A stretch of DNA of 50,375 nt from Nitrospirota bacterium. GTDB taxonomy: Bacteria > Nitrospirota > Nitrospiria > JACQBZ01. Each line of letters starts with the position of its first letter. The first letter of the stretch is position 1. The DNA is taken from the NCBI GenBank assembly GCA_016194285.1, contig JACQBZ010000046.1, positions 1-50,375 on the forward strand. The letters are read 5' to 3'. Below the pieces are notes generated by a model. The model was given only the letters and a program-made list of their open reading frames with translations. It ran no database searches and was not told the DNA's origin. This document shows, piece after piece, positions 6,908 to 15,656 of this stretch. The position numbers and the translations under genes are program-made.

Positions 6908-9106
6908 TCACCGCTCGACGATCTCCATTCGGACCCGACCTTCCCGCCGTTCCCGCAGCAGAACCGGCAGCGGCCAGAGCGCCGTGATGCAGGAACCCTG
7001 GTAGTTGGACTCCATCCCCTCCTCCGACTGCGAGATCGTCTCGATCGGAAACCGCCACAACCGCGCCGCCGGCTTAAACTCGAGTCGGATCTCGATCCCC
7101 TGCCATTCATCCACCAGGTGAACCTCCGACGCCTCCTCGACAACACCCGTGCTGCAAAGTTGCGTGTCCTCCACGATCTTCCCGGGGAAGCGATAATACC
7201 GCTTCGGATCGGCCCCGGCCAATAGCGTCAGATTCAGCTCGACACCCCAAAGGTAAGGCGCGAGGCGTGAGGCGTCAGGCGTGAGGCCAGGGCTGTGAAA
7301 GGTATACTGAACCGCCAGCTCGGCCTGTGAGGCCCAAAGGGTGTAATCTTTTTTTACGGTCAACGACAAATCCTTTACGGTGCCCGTCCGGTGAAAAGAT
7401 AAGACGGCCTTCTCCTTTTCAGACTCCGCGCTGTTCGTTTCGTATGCTTGATCGGAGAACCCGCCGAGATCCTCGTATTGGGAAGCCTCAAACCGCGCCA
7501 GCGTCGTATCGGACCGGATCAGGTGGTCGCGGAAGGACCATCGGGGATGCCGATCATAAACCAGTTGGCGATTCACGGCCGAGGCTTTCACGACGGTGAG
7601 GTCATGGATGGACGGGATGCCATCGGACGACGGCGCGGCGACGCCGGCTTGCATTTTCAGTTTCTGGTGATAGGCCTCCGGCCGCCGCATGGGCAGATGC
7701 GTCAGACAGACGGCCTTCGGCCGGTAATCGATCTCGATCGCCGTGGCCCCGTCCGAGGGTTTGAGATAGAGATTGATCCGGGAGGATTCAACCAGCCATT
7801 CCGGATGTCCGTCCCGATCCAGATCCGTCTCGGTCAGACGGACGGCCGACCCGGCCGGATGGGAGGCCAGGAGGTTCTCGGCCCGGATAAGGTGCTGGTG
7901 CACGGCATGACGCAGGTAGTTGAGATAATACCCGCCGAAGAGACCGTGCCAGTAGGCGTCGTTCCCCTGGGCCCGATAGAGTTCGCTTCGGGCCTCGGCG
8001 AGCCGCTTCGACCGGGACCGGGCCGAGGCTTCAAGACAAGCGAGCTGATCGCTCACATACTGGGCCTTCTTGTGCATTAAATTGATTTCGGGATATTTCA
8101 CCAAGAAGTAATTCCAGAAACCGCCGCGCAGGAAACCGGCCGCCGCCTCGTTCAGGCCGGAGGCCTCCAGTCGCTTCACGAGGGCTTCCCGTTCCAGAAT
8201 GGCTTCGGTGGGAAGGGCCCACTCCATCATCTCTTCGTAGGAAGCGGTGGGCAGATAGATCCGTCCGGTCGGCGGATTCCGGCCGAGGTAATCGCCGAAG
8301 GTCGCCGTCGTGATCCAGCTTTGATTTTGTTCCAGGAGGCTGAAGAAGCGCTTGAGCCAGCCACCGGATCCTCCGCCCGAGGCGGACTGGTCATACACCC
8401 AGCGATAGGTCCCCGGCCAGAGACCGAACTTCTCGCCGTCGTCGGCGTACGTGATCCCGACCGGGCCCCGGCGGCTCAGTTGATCCAGGTACTCGATCGT
8501 CTCTTCCGGCGGACGGAACGGAATGAGATACCGCAGCCGCTTGCTGATCGGAAAGATGGCCAGCGGGGTTCCCTCGCGCTCGGTTAAATAATACCCGTGC
8601 AGGTTCTCGGGCTTGAGGCCGGCCGCCTGAAAGTGGGTGTCGTCCACCACGGTATAGGCCACGCCGTTCGCGCCCAGCAGCGCGGGAAGAGACGGCTCCC
8701 AGACCCGTTCGGTCAGCCAGAGCCCCTTTGCATCGGCCCCCAACCGCCGCTTCAGGTAACGGGTCATCATCGCGATCTGTCCGGCCCCGTCCCGGGCCGG
8801 GATCGCGGCCAGGATCGGTTCATAGTATCCGCCGGTGAGCAGCTCCACCCGCCCCTCCTCGACCCGTTTTCGGAGCGCGTCCAGGAAGGAGGGCTCGTTC
8901 CTGTCCATCCAATCCAGCAACGGACCGCTGAAATGCATCGAGATCCGAAGGGACGGATGTTCGTCGAGCCGATCCATAAACGGGCGGTAGCATCGGTCGT
9001 GGGCCTCCCGGAACACCTGCTCGAAGTTCCCCACCGGCTGATGATTGTGTATTCCGAGCAGCAGGGTGATCCGTTTCACCTGCATGCTGCGACCCGCAGC
9101 AGACAT
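6908..9106 (-). CDS. GH57 α-amylase / 4-α-glucanotransferase
   Basis: About 732 residues. The N-terminal GH57 barrel starts GIHNHQPVGNFEQVF and carries WLTERVWEP (catalytic Glu near residue 133) and YADDGEKFGLWPGT (catalytic Asp near 222), both closely matching Thermococcus-type 4-α-glucanotransferase. The C-terminal half fits the DUF1925 and DUF1926 β-rich domains of that family. The enzyme should disproportionate or hydrolyse α-1,4-glucans in the cytoplasm; no signal peptide is seen. ATG 9106 is chosen because GGAG lies 8 nt ahead; GTG 9115 and ATG 9085 are alternatives. An array of a short GC-rich repeat (7253-7288) is inserted in frame near residue 610. It follows the other GH57 gene by 1 bp. 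Confidence 0.88.
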   Translation of the reverse strand: MSAAGRSMQVKRITLLLGIHNHQPVGNFEQVFREAHDRCYRPFMDRLDEHPSLRISMHFSGPLLDWMDRNEPSFLDALRKRVEEGRVELLTGGYYEPILAAIPARDGAGQIAMMTRYLKRRLGADAKGLWLTERVWEPSLPALLGANGVAYTVVDDTHFQAAGLKPENLHGYYLTEREGTPLAIFPISKRLRYLIPFRPPEETIEYLDQLSRRGPVGITYADDGEKFGLWPGTYRWVYDQSASGGGSGGWLKRFFSLLEQNQSWITTATFGDYLGRNPPTGRIYLPTASYEEMMEWALPTEAILEREALVKRLEASGLNEAAAGFLRGGFWNYFLVKYPEINLMHKKAQYVSDQLACLEASARSRSKRLAEARSELYRAQGNDAYWHGLFGGYYLNYLRHAVHQHLIRAENLLASHPAGSAVRLTETDLDRDGHPEWLVESSRINLYLKPSDGATAIEIDYRPKAVCLTHLPMRRPEAYHQKLKMQAGVAAPSSDGIPSIHDLTVVKASAVNRQLVYDRHPRWSFRDHLIRSDTTLARFEASQYEDLGGFSDQAYETNSAESEKEKAVLSFHRTGTVKDLSLTVKKDYTLWASQAELAVQYTFHSPGLTPDASRLAPYLWGVELNLTLLAGADPKRYYRFPGKIVEDTQLCSTGVVEEASEVHLVDEWQGIEIRLEFKPAARLWRFPIETISQSEEGMESNYQGSCITALWPLPVLLRERREGRVRMEIVER
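7253..7288. repeat. In-frame GGCGTGAGG-type repeat inside the GH57 gene
   Basis: Four near-tandem copies of an 8-10 bp unit (GGCGCGA, GGCGTGA, GGCGTCA, GGCGTGA) begin with GTAAGGCG. The minus-strand gene reads through it as part of a loop containing GLTPDASRLAP. The same unit occurs at 13283-13373, 20532-20556 and 22702-22731. Confidence 0.65.
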
Positions 9107-9107
9107 G

Positions 9108-11282
9108 TCAGACACTCCACATCAACTGTTCAAAATCCCGATCCGGAACCTCCAGCGTGAGGTAGCCGTTCGGGGGATAGGTGGCGATCACCTTCTCATT
9201 TTCCCGGATCTCGACGATAAAATGGTGACGTTCCTTGGGCTTCCAGCCCAGCAGTGCGAACGGCACGGCCAATTCGATGATTCGTCCCATGACCAGGGTT
9301 GTCAGTTCTCCCAACGGCTCGTAGCGAATCCCGTCCGAGCTCCGGTGGACAGCCACCCGCGGCTGTTTGGCAGGATCGCAGGAGATCACCCACCGAACCT
9401 CCTCCCGTCCGCCGAAAAAATGGACATGCATCTCATGCGATTTCCGTTTTTCCGGTCCGCAGCCCTCCGCCGGATCGATGCGCAAATAGCAGTGCGTCAG
9501 ATCAAATCCGTAGCAGATGGCCGAGACCAGGAGCTCCGCGCCGAACCGCGTGCTGCGACGCGTCGCGTCGTAGCAACCGGCCCCCTGCCACTCAAAATAG
9601 GTGGTGCGCTTTCCGTCCAAGGTGGGATGGATGAAATTCACCGGCTCGTCCACGTGCTTGACGGGATGGAGGTGGATGATGGGCCGTGACAAGTATTCGG
9701 GAACCTCCTGTCCCAGATGTCGGAAGGCGCCGGCGAGGTGATTCCGAAACAACCGGTCGAATTCTTCATCGTGCGCGCTCGAGAAGTCATCCCCGTACCA
9801 CCAGAACCAGTCGCTGCCTTCGGCCGCATAGAGCGCCTCCCGCGCCGCCTCGCGCCGCGCCGCCGGAACGGCGGCGTCATCCAGGAGAGGCCCGAGCGCC
9901 CTGCGCGTGCGGTTCAGATAATCCCAGGCCTGATTTTCCTCCTCGGAGCCGATCCAGATGTCGAAATCATGGCGGATCCACGAACCGGAATAGAGGTGAC
10001 CGATCCGCTGCGCGGGCGGATGGGATTCGATCGCATCCGTGATGCGGACCGTCCGGAAACGATCGGACCTCGAAAGACGACCGTACAACTCCGTCAGAAA
10101 CGATTTTCCGCCTTCCGGATAGTACTCCCATGGATTTTCACCGTCCAGGATGATCGTCGCCAAAGAGGGATCGTTCTGGTCGGACACCGCGTCATGAATG
10201 GCTTGAAACCGTTTGAAGAATTCGTCGACCGCCGCGCTGGGATCCATGCTCCCCAGCGTAAAGCTGATCAGATTGGACAGCTCTTTATCCCGAAACACGA
10301 TCGCCAGCTCCCGGCCGCCGAACTCCATGAGATACGGCCGGTAGAGCGCCTCGAGCCGAGACCGCGTCGGCATGGACTGCAGCAGGATCTCTTCATCCGT
10401 CGCGAACCACCGGATGCCGGCCTCGGCCAGCAGCGGAACGATCTCCGGACAGACCGATCCTTCCGACGGCCAGCAGCCCAGCGGCCTTCGCCCGAGCCGG
10501 CGGGCATGGAACTCCACCGCACGCACGATCTGCGCCCGCGCGTCCTCCGGCGCCTGGAATCGTTCCGGAAGCGTCGCGTGAGGCATGCACCGCCGCGCGA
10601 TATCGGTGTCGTAGACCAACGGCAGGATGGGATGGTAAAACGGACTGGTGGTCAATTCGATTTGACCGGCGGATTCCAGATCGCGGTAAAGCGGAATCAC
10701 GCGGCGCAGCACGTCCTGCTGGCATCGGATCACCTCGGCCTTCTCCTCTTCCGTAAACTCCTTGCCTTTTCGTCGGAGTTCCTGAAGAACCGGCGATTGC
10801 TCCACGGCCTTAAACCCGAACCAGGCCAGGTTGAAAAGCACCTGGAGATCCCGATAATCCTTCGGCCTGAATTGCCCGGCGGCGGCTCTCAGGCTGTCCT
10901 CATCCCAATGCAATCCGCGTCGCCGGAGAAGTTCATCATACCGCGGCCAGGGTTTCACCATCGTCTCCCAGTTGGCCATGAAGAAATACCGCAGAAGGAA
11001 TCGCTGCTCTTCCGGATCAAGCTCCGCGGCCGGCTTGAGCGTCCGCTCCAGAAACAGGTCCTTGGCCCTCCCCTCCTCATAGTCCTGAAGCTGGAGCAGC
11101 AAGGACGGCACCAGGTTCACGGTAACACGGACCTGCGGGAAATCCTTTAAGAGGGCGGCCATGTCGTGGTACGCCCGGATGGCGTGCAATCGGACCCACG
11201 GAAGAGAATATTCGCCGGTGAGCGGATCTTTATAATAGGGTTGATGGTGATGCCAGAGAAAGGCGATCCTGAGGGGTTCCAT
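9108..11282 (-). CDS. GH57-family α-glucan-active enzyme, specificity uncertain
   Basis: 724-residue GH57 protein of the COG1449 type (α-amylase/α-mannosidase-like). The start IAFLWHHHQPYYKD matches the first GH57 motif. The expected nucleophile is the Glu in CWPSEGSVCPEI and the acid/base is the Asp in TIILDGENPWEYYPEGG. A β-rich C-terminal domain follows, with no recognised carbohydrate-binding module and no signal peptide, so it probably acts on cytoplasmic glucan. The exact activity (amylase, amylopullulanase-like or transferase) cannot be told from sequence. It is first in the glucan operon; the ATG at 11282 has GGAAGG 5 nt upstream. A TACAAT box at 11306-11311 on the minus strand could be its −10, but no good −35 is seen. 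Confidence 0.85.
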   Translation of the reverse strand: MEPLRIAFLWHHHQPYYKDPLTGEYSLPWVRLHAIRAYHDMAALLKDFPQVRVTVNLVPSLLLQLQDYEEGRAKDLFLERTLKPAAELDPEEQRFLLRYFFMANWETMVKPWPRYDELLRRRGLHWDEDSLRAAAGQFRPKDYRDLQVLFNLAWFGFKAVEQSPVLQELRRKGKEFTEEEKAEVIRCQQDVLRRVIPLYRDLESAGQIELTTSPFYHPILPLVYDTDIARRCMPHATLPERFQAPEDARAQIVRAVEFHARRLGRRPLGCWPSEGSVCPEIVPLLAEAGIRWFATDEEILLQSMPTRSRLEALYRPYLMEFGGRELAIVFRDKELSNLISFTLGSMDPSAAVDEFFKRFQAIHDAVSDQNDPSLATIILDGENPWEYYPEGGKSFLTELYGRLSRSDRFRTVRITDAIESHPPAQRIGHLYSGSWIRHDFDIWIGSEEENQAWDYLNRTRRALGPLLDDAAVPAARREAAREALYAAEGSDWFWWYGDDFSSAHDEEFDRLFRNHLAGAFRHLGQEVPEYLSRPIIHLHPVKHVDEPVNFIHPTLDGKRTTYFEWQGAGCYDATRRSTRFGAELLVSAICYGFDLTHCYLRIDPAEGCGPEKRKSHEMHVHFFGGREEVRWVISCDPAKQPRVAVHRSSDGIRYEPLGELTTLVMGRIIELAVPFALLGWKPKERHHFIVEIRENEKVIATYPPNGYLTLEVPDRDFEQLMWSV

Positions 11283-11345
11283 TGTGGCCTTCCAAATAAA
11301 TTATAATTGTAGCATAAATCAGAGCAGCGACGAAAGCGGGAGGGG

Positions 11346-11897
11346 TTAATACTGGATCAGGGACAGAATATCGTAATCCTTCAATTTATCACGACCCTTC
11401 AATTCGGTGAGCTCCGCCAGAAAGGCCAGACCGCAAATCTCGCCGCCCAGTTGCCGGACCAGATCCACCGCCGCCGCCATCGTTCCTCCCGTCGCCAGGA
11501 GGTCGTCCACCAGAAGAATGCGCTCGCCCCGCGTAATCGCATCCCGATGCACGGCGATCGCGTTTTTTCCGTATTCCAGGGAATAGGTGGATTCATACAC
11601 GTCCGCCGGCAATTTTCCCGGTTTGCGGATCGGCACGAATCCCGCCCGGAGTTGGTGCGCCAGCGGCGCCCCGAAGATGAAGCCGCGCGCTTCGATGGCG
11701 GCCACTTTCTGGACGCCGGCGTTCTTGTAGGAAAGGGTCAATGCCTCCAAAATCGTGGAGAAGGCCTTCGGGTCTTTGAGCAGGGTCGTGATATCGTAAA
11801 ACAGAATCCCTTTTTTGGGAAAGTCCGGGATTTCGCGAATCGCCGACTTCAGGGCGTTGAGCTTTCCCTGGGGTTGCGGGCGAGCCGGACTTATCAC
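11346..11897 (-). CDS. apt: Adenine phosphoribosyltransferase
   Basis: 183-residue type I phosphoribosyltransferase that salvages adenine to AMP using PRPP. The PRPP-binding block [16 protein letters not shown] is intact, and the [17 protein letters not shown] and PIRKPGKLP segments are diagnostic of Apt. The start is a GTG (11897) that overlaps the TGA of the sigma factor gene by 4 bp, with AGGAG just ahead, so the two genes are translationally coupled. Coupling of a purine-salvage enzyme to a sigma factor gene probably reflects operon order only. With mtnA downstream on the other strand, adenine released during methylthioadenosine salvage could be recycled here, but this is inference. Confidence 0.95.
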   Translation of the reverse strand: MISPARPQPQGKLNALKSAIREIPDFPKKGILFYDITTLLKDPKAFSTILEALTLSYKNAGVQKVAAIEARGFIFGAPLAHQLRAGFVPIRKPGKLPADVYESTYSLEYGKNAIAVHRDAITRGERILLVDDLLATGGTMAAAVDLVRQLGGEICGLAFLAELTELKGRDKLKDYDILSLIQY

Positions 11898-12841
11898 AGG
11901 ATCTCCTCCGGTTTAATCGTCTTCTGGTCGATAATTGCGCGAAGCTTGGTGATGGCCGAGTGCTCGATCTGCCGCACCCGCTCCCGCGTCAGGCCGAAAA
12001 CATTCCCGATCTCCTCCAGCGTATGCGACATCTCGCCGGCCAGGCCGAACCGCAGTGTGACCACTTTGCGTTCGTTCTCTTTGAGCGTCTCGATCCATTT
12101 TTCGATCTCTTCTCGGTTACGGATGCCGATGGCCATGATCGAAGGCGGAATCTGCGACGTGTCTTCGATGACGTCCTTCAACGAGGTGTCTTCCCGTCCC
12201 CCGATCGGGCTGTCCAGCGAATAGGTCTTCCGGATGAGCTGCTGGATTCCCAGGATTTCATCTTCCTTGACCTTCATCCGGCGGGCCACTTCCTTCGCGG
12301 TGGGGATATGATTCATCTCCTGCATCAACTGCTCCGAGATGGCCATGTAGTGGTTCAGCTTCTCGACCACATGCACCGGGAGACGGATCATCTTGCTCTG
12401 ATTGATGATCGCCCGTTCGATGGCCTGCCGGATCCACCAGGAGGCGTACGTGCTGAACTTAAAACCGCGCTTGTAATCGAACTTCTCGACGGCGCGGATC
12501 AGCCCGATGTTGCCTTCTTCAATGATGTCCGAGAACGGCAGGCCGCGGTTGATGTACCGCTTGCCCATGCTGACCACCAGACGGAGGTTGGACTCGATCA
12601 TCTGTTGGCGGGCGGACTCGTCTCCCTGCTCCTGAATCCGCTTTCCAAGGTCCTGCTCCTGCTCGAAGGTCAGCAAGACCGATTTGCGGATCTCTTTCAG
12701 GTAGCTTTTGATGGCGTCCATCGTCTCGGCCGGCTCGGCCTCAAGCTTGTCCTCCGCCCCCTCCTCCAAACCGGTTTCGCCCGGCTCGGTATCGTCGTCC
12801 AAGGAATGGGACTTTTCCTCGTCGTCAGAATAACTGGTCAT
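11894..12841 (-). CDS. Primary-like sigma-70 factor (group 2, RpoS/RpoD-like)
   Basis: 315-residue RNA polymerase sigma factor. An acidic, low-complexity N-terminus (about 40 residues) replaces the long region 1.1 of RpoD. Region 1.2 ([20 protein letters not shown]), region 2 ([36 protein letters not shown]), region 3 and region 4 ([20 protein letters not shown]) are all present. The short N-terminus and size point to a group 2 factor such as RpoS, rather than the housekeeping RpoD, which is usually longer. It lies 50 bp after the acylphosphatase gene and overlaps apt by 4 bp. The conserved region 2.4 and 4.2 residues imply recognition of ordinary −35/−10 promoters like those seen across the window. 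Confidence 0.93.
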   Translation of the reverse strand: MTSYSDDEEKSHSLDDDTEPGETGLEEGAEDKLEAEPAETMDAIKSYLKEIRKSVLLTFEQEQDLGKRIQEQGDESARQQMIESNLRLVVSMGKRYINRGLPFSDIIEEGNIGLIRAVEKFDYKRGFKFSTYASWWIRQAIERAIINQSKMIRLPVHVVEKLNHYMAISEQLMQEMNHIPTAKEVARRMKVKEDEILGIQQLIRKTYSLDSPIGGREDTSLKDVIEDTSQIPPSIMAIGIRNREEIEKWIETLKENERKVVTLRFGLAGEMSHTLEEIGNVFGLTRERVRQIEHSAITKLRAIIDQKTIKPEEIL

Positions 12842-12891
12842 GTCGGAGACCCTCTGCTCTAGTCGTCCTGCAACGCGGTGATGAATGACTG

Positions 12892-13176
12892 TTAGGAACG
12901 ATAACGGATCGAAAAATCCTTAAAGCTTTTCTCGGCCGGTTTCCAGTTGACCTGGATATCCTCGACCCGGGCGCGCGGCGGTCCGATTCGCAATTGATCG
13001 ATCAAGGTCTCGATCACCTCCCGGTCGCCCTCCGCAACCACCTCAACGCGGCCGTCCGGAAGATTGCGGCAGAAGCCGGTCAGGCCCAGTCGAAGCGCCG
13101 CCTCTTGTGTGAACGCCCGATAATATACACCCTGAACCCGCCCGCTGACAAGTATCTCGGCAGCTATCAGTATCAC
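12892..13176 (-). CDS. acyP: Acylphosphatase
   Basis: 94-residue acylphosphatase that hydrolyses acyl phosphates. The active-site loop [13 protein letters not shown] carries the phosphate-binding Arg, and the catalytic Asn is in [13 protein letters not shown]. Full family length. The start is uncertain: the only plausible in-frame codon is GTG at 13176, which has no clear ribosome-binding site and lies just 14 bp after the 3' CCA end of the tRNA-Pro gene on the same strand. It may be transcribed from the tRNA promoter and processed from that precursor. The sigma factor gene follows. Confidence 0.9.
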   Translation of the reverse strand: MILIAAEILVSGRVQGVYYRAFTQEAALRLGLTGFCRNLPDGRVEVVAEGDREVIETLIDQLRIGPPRARVEDIQVNWKPAEKSFKDFSIRYRS

Positions 13177-13190
13177 ATGCGTATCAAAAA

Positions 13191-13267
13191 TGGTCGGGGC
13201 GCGCGGATTTGAACCGCGGACATCCAGCTCCCGAAGCTGGCGCGCTACCGGGCTGCGCTACGCCCCG
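13191..13267 (-). tRNA. tRNA-Pro (anticodon CGG)
   Basis: A 77-nt cloverleaf can be read on the minus strand. The acceptor stem is CGGGGCG paired with CGCCCCG, followed by discriminator A and an encoded CCA (13193-13191). The anticodon arm is CCAGC-TTCGGGA-GCTGG, which gives anticodon CGG. The T arm is GCGGTTCAAATCCGC with the standard TTCAAAT loop. The D arm (GCGC AGCCCGGTA GCGC) is normal. Confidence 0.95.
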
Positions 13268-13282
13268 TTGGTGAACATCGAT

Positions 13283-13373
13283 CGTAAGGGGTCAGGCGTA
13301 AGGAGGGAGGGGATGCATTGACACTGTGTACGTCTCCCCTTGCGCCCTCACGCCTCACGCCTTACGACCCCTT
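13283..13373. repeat. Imperfect inverted repeat of GGCGTRAGG units between ald and tRNA-Pro
   Basis: Left arm 13283-13313 (CGTAAGGGGTCAGGCGTAAGG and a G-rich tail) is answered by right arm 13333-13373 (CCCCTTGCGCCCTCACGCC and CTCACGCCTTACGACCCC), so the segment can fold into a long irregular hairpin with a loop near 13314-13332. The right arm contains the ald stop codon. It lies 3' of ald and may end its transcript, although no T-run is present. No good tRNA promoter was seen within it. Confidence 0.6.
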
Positions 13374-14465
13374 TTCAAACTTTAACCCATGAGCCTCGGC
13401 CACGCCCGGATGCGTGACCTTTCCTTTATAGATGTTGACACCCTTGGCCAGGCCGGAATCGCGGCGACAGGCCTCCTCCACGCCCATGCCGGCCAACGTT
13501 AAAACATACGGCAGGGTGACGTTGACCAGGGCCGTGGTCGCCGTCCTCGGAAAGGCCCCCGGCATGTTGGCGACACAATAATGGACTACGCCGTCCACCA
13601 CATAAACCGGATCCGAATGGGTCGTCGGTCGGGCGGTCTCGACGCACCCCCCCTGATCGATCGAGACATCCGCGATCACGGAGCCCCGGCGCATCCCGGC
13701 CACAAGACGCCGGCTGACCAGTTTGGGGGCCTTCGCTCCCGTCACCAGCACGGCGCCGACCACCAGGTCCGCGCTCAGGACCGCCTGCTCGATCAGGTCC
13801 GGCTTTGAAAGCCGCAGGATGATCTTGCCGGTAACCGCCGCATCCAGATTCTGAAGGCGATCCGTCTCGCAATGAAACAGGGTCACCTGACCGCCCAGTC
13901 CCACCGCCATCTGGGCGGCGTTGGTTCCGACCGTCCCGGCGCCCAGGATCACGACCCGGGCCGGCGGCACGCCCGGAACCCCGGGCAGGAGCACCCCGCT
14001 GCCTCCGTGGATCTTTTGGAGATAGAAGGCGCCCATCAGAACCGACATCCGCCCGGCGATCGCGCTCATCGGCCGGAGCACCGGCAGCGATCCGTCCGGC
14101 AGTTGGATCGTCTCATAGCCAATCGCGATCACCTCGCGCTGAAGAAGCGCTTCGGTCAACGGCCGGTCGGCCGCGAGGTGGAGAAAGGTGAAGAGCGTCT
14201 GGCCCTTTTGAAGCAAGGGATATTCGGACGCCAGGGGTTCCTTGACCTTGACGACCAGCTCGGCTTCTCCAAACAACCGGGCCCGATCGTTGACGATCTT
14301 CGCGCCGGCCGTAAGATACGCCTGATCGGAATATCCGCTGCCCTGGCCCGCATTCCGCTCCACCAACACCCGATGGCCCGCACGGACGACTGTGCCGACC
14401 GCTTCCGGCGTGAGTGAAACTCGGAACTCGTTGTCCTTGATTTCTTTCGGAACCGCAATGATCAT
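13362..14465 (-). CDS. ald: Alanine dehydrogenase
   Basis: 367-residue NAD-dependent L-alanine dehydrogenase, which interconverts alanine with pyruvate and ammonia. The N-terminal VPKEIKDNEFRVSLTP, the VKVKEPL segment with the substrate Lys, the FTFLHLAAD segment with the catalytic His and the Rossmann motif ILGAGTVGTNAAQ are intact, as is DVSIDQGG with the second catalytic acid. ATG 14465 is preferred to the TTG at 14471 because family members start MIIxVPKEI. The stop TAA lies in a dispersed GC-rich repeat, and the last residues (KGS) are repeat-encoded. Divergent from mtnA. Confidence 0.95.
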   Translation of the reverse strand: MIIAVPKEIKDNEFRVSLTPEAVGTVVRAGHRVLVERNAGQGSGYSDQAYLTAGAKIVNDRARLFGEAELVVKVKEPLASEYPLLQKGQTLFTFLHLAADRPLTEALLQREVIAIGYETIQLPDGSLPVLRPMSAIAGRMSVLMGAFYLQKIHGGSGVLLPGVPGVPPARVVILGAGTVGTNAAQMAVGLGGQVTLFHCETDRLQNLDAAVTGKIILRLSKPDLIEQAVLSADLVVGAVLVTGAKAPKLVSRRLVAGMRRGSVIADVSIDQGGCVETARPTTHSDPVYVVDGVVHYCVANMPGAFPRTATTALVNVTLPYVLTLAGMGVEEACRRDSGLAKGVNIYKGKVTHPGVAEAHGLKFEKGS

Positions 14466-14545
14466 GGGCAAGGTTTGAGAATATCAGGTCGAAAATGAAA
14501 TGTCAATGAAGCCGCTGTTCCGCTTCGCCATACCCGATGCCCGGC

Positions 14546-14574
14546 TTGACCGAAGCGCTGATTTTCACTACAAT
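14546..14574 (+). promoter_or_regulatory. Promoter of mtnA, predicting a leaderless mRNA
   Basis: TTGACC (14546-14551), 17 bp spacer, TACAAT (14569-14574). If transcription starts 7 nt after the −10 box, +1 is 14581, the A of the mtnA ATG. Confidence 0.65.
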
Positions 14575-14580
14575 GCATTT

Positions 14581-15624
14581 ATGTTTTCACCGATTGAATG
14601 GCACCACGGCGTCGTCCGGATGCTGGATCAAACCCGCCTTCCGCACGAGGTGGTCTGGGTGGACTGTCCCGATCACCAGACCGTCGCCAAGGGCATCCGG
14701 GAGCTCTGGGTGCGGGGCGCCCCGGCCATCGGCATCGCGGCCGCGATGGGCTACGCGCTCGGCGCTCAGGCGATCCGGGCCAGCACGCATGATGAATTCA
14801 TCCGCCAACTCAAACCGATCCACGACACGCTCGCCGGAACGCGTCCCACGGCCGTCAACCTGTTCTGGGCCCTAAACCGCATGAACACGATCGTTCAGCT
14901 TCACAAGGACCGCCCGGTCGAAGAGATCAAAAAGAGACTGGTCCAGGAAGCCCAGGCCATTCACGACCAGGATATCCAGCGGAACGTCGCGATGGGCCGG
15001 CACGGCGCCGAACTGATCCAGGACGGGGATACGATCTTGACACACTGCAACACCGGGGCGCTGGCCACCGGAGGACACGGGACGGCGCTGGGCGTCATAT
15101 TCTCGGCGTGGGAAAGCGGAAAACGGATCAAGGTCCTGGTCGACGAGACCCGGCCGGTCCTCCAGGGCGCCCGGCTCACGATGTGGGAGCTTCAGCAGAA
15201 CAAGATTCCGGCCACCCTGATCACGGACAACATGGCCGGTTCCTTCATGAAAAAAGGAACGATCCGGCTCTGTCTCGTCGGGGCCGACCGGATCGCGGCC
15301 AACGGAGACACCGCCAACAAGATCGGCACCTATTCCGTGGCGGTGCTGGCCAAGGCCCACCGGATCCCCTTTTACATCGCGGCGCCGACTTCCACCATCG
15401 ATTTCTCGATCGCTTCCGGCGACGCGATCCCGATCGAGGAACGAAATCCGGAAGAGGTGACAAATGTTTTCGGTAAAGTCCGTATCTCGCCTACCAACGT
15501 GGAAGTCGCCAACCCCGCCTTCGACGTCACCCCGGCAAAGTATATCACCGGGATCATCACCGAAGAGGGCGTCTTCAAGCCGGGCGAGCTGAAGCGAAAA
15601 TTAGGCGGCTCAAACCGGCCTTAA
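14581..15624 (+). CDS. mtnA: S-methyl-5-thioribose-1-phosphate isomerase
   Basis: 347-residue aldose-ketose isomerase of the methionine salvage pathway (eIF2B-like fold); it converts methylthioribose-1-phosphate to methylthioribulose-1-phosphate. Substrate-binding [11 protein letters not shown], the catalytic Cys in [12 protein letters not shown] and the catalytic Asp in [11 protein letters not shown] are present, and the length is normal. The frame is open upstream to 14500, but those residues lie before the promoter and do not match the family, so ATG 14581 is the start. No other methionine-salvage gene lies beside it. No ribosome-binding site is seen, in keeping with a leaderless message. 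Confidence 0.95.
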   Translation: MFSPIEWHHGVVRMLDQTRLPHEVVWVDCPDHQTVAKGIRELWVRGAPAIGIAAAMGYALGAQAIRASTHDEFIRQLKPIHDTLAGTRPTAVNLFWALNRMNTIVQLHKDRPVEEIKKRLVQEAQAIHDQDIQRNVAMGRHGAELIQDGDTILTHCNTGALATGGHGTALGVIFSAWESGKRIKVLVDETRPVLQGARLTMWELQQNKIPATLITDNMAGSFMKKGTIRLCLVGADRIAANGDTANKIGTYSVAVLAKAHRIPFYIAAPTSTIDFSIASGDAIPIEERNPEEVTNVFGKVRISPTNVEVANPAFDVTPAKYITGIITEEGVFKPGELKRKLGGSNRP

Positions 15625-15656
15625 CGGTTTCTAAGGTATCAAAGAACGCCGCTTCA

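Noticed and set aside
9717-11150. 477-codon open frame on the plus strand
   Set aside because: Antisense of the second GH57 gene; composition typical of a shadow frame, no recognisable domain.
13191-13267. tRNA gene as attachment site for an integrated element
   Set aside because: No integrase gene and no repeat of the tRNA 3' end were seen nearby; the neighbouring genes are housekeeping genes.
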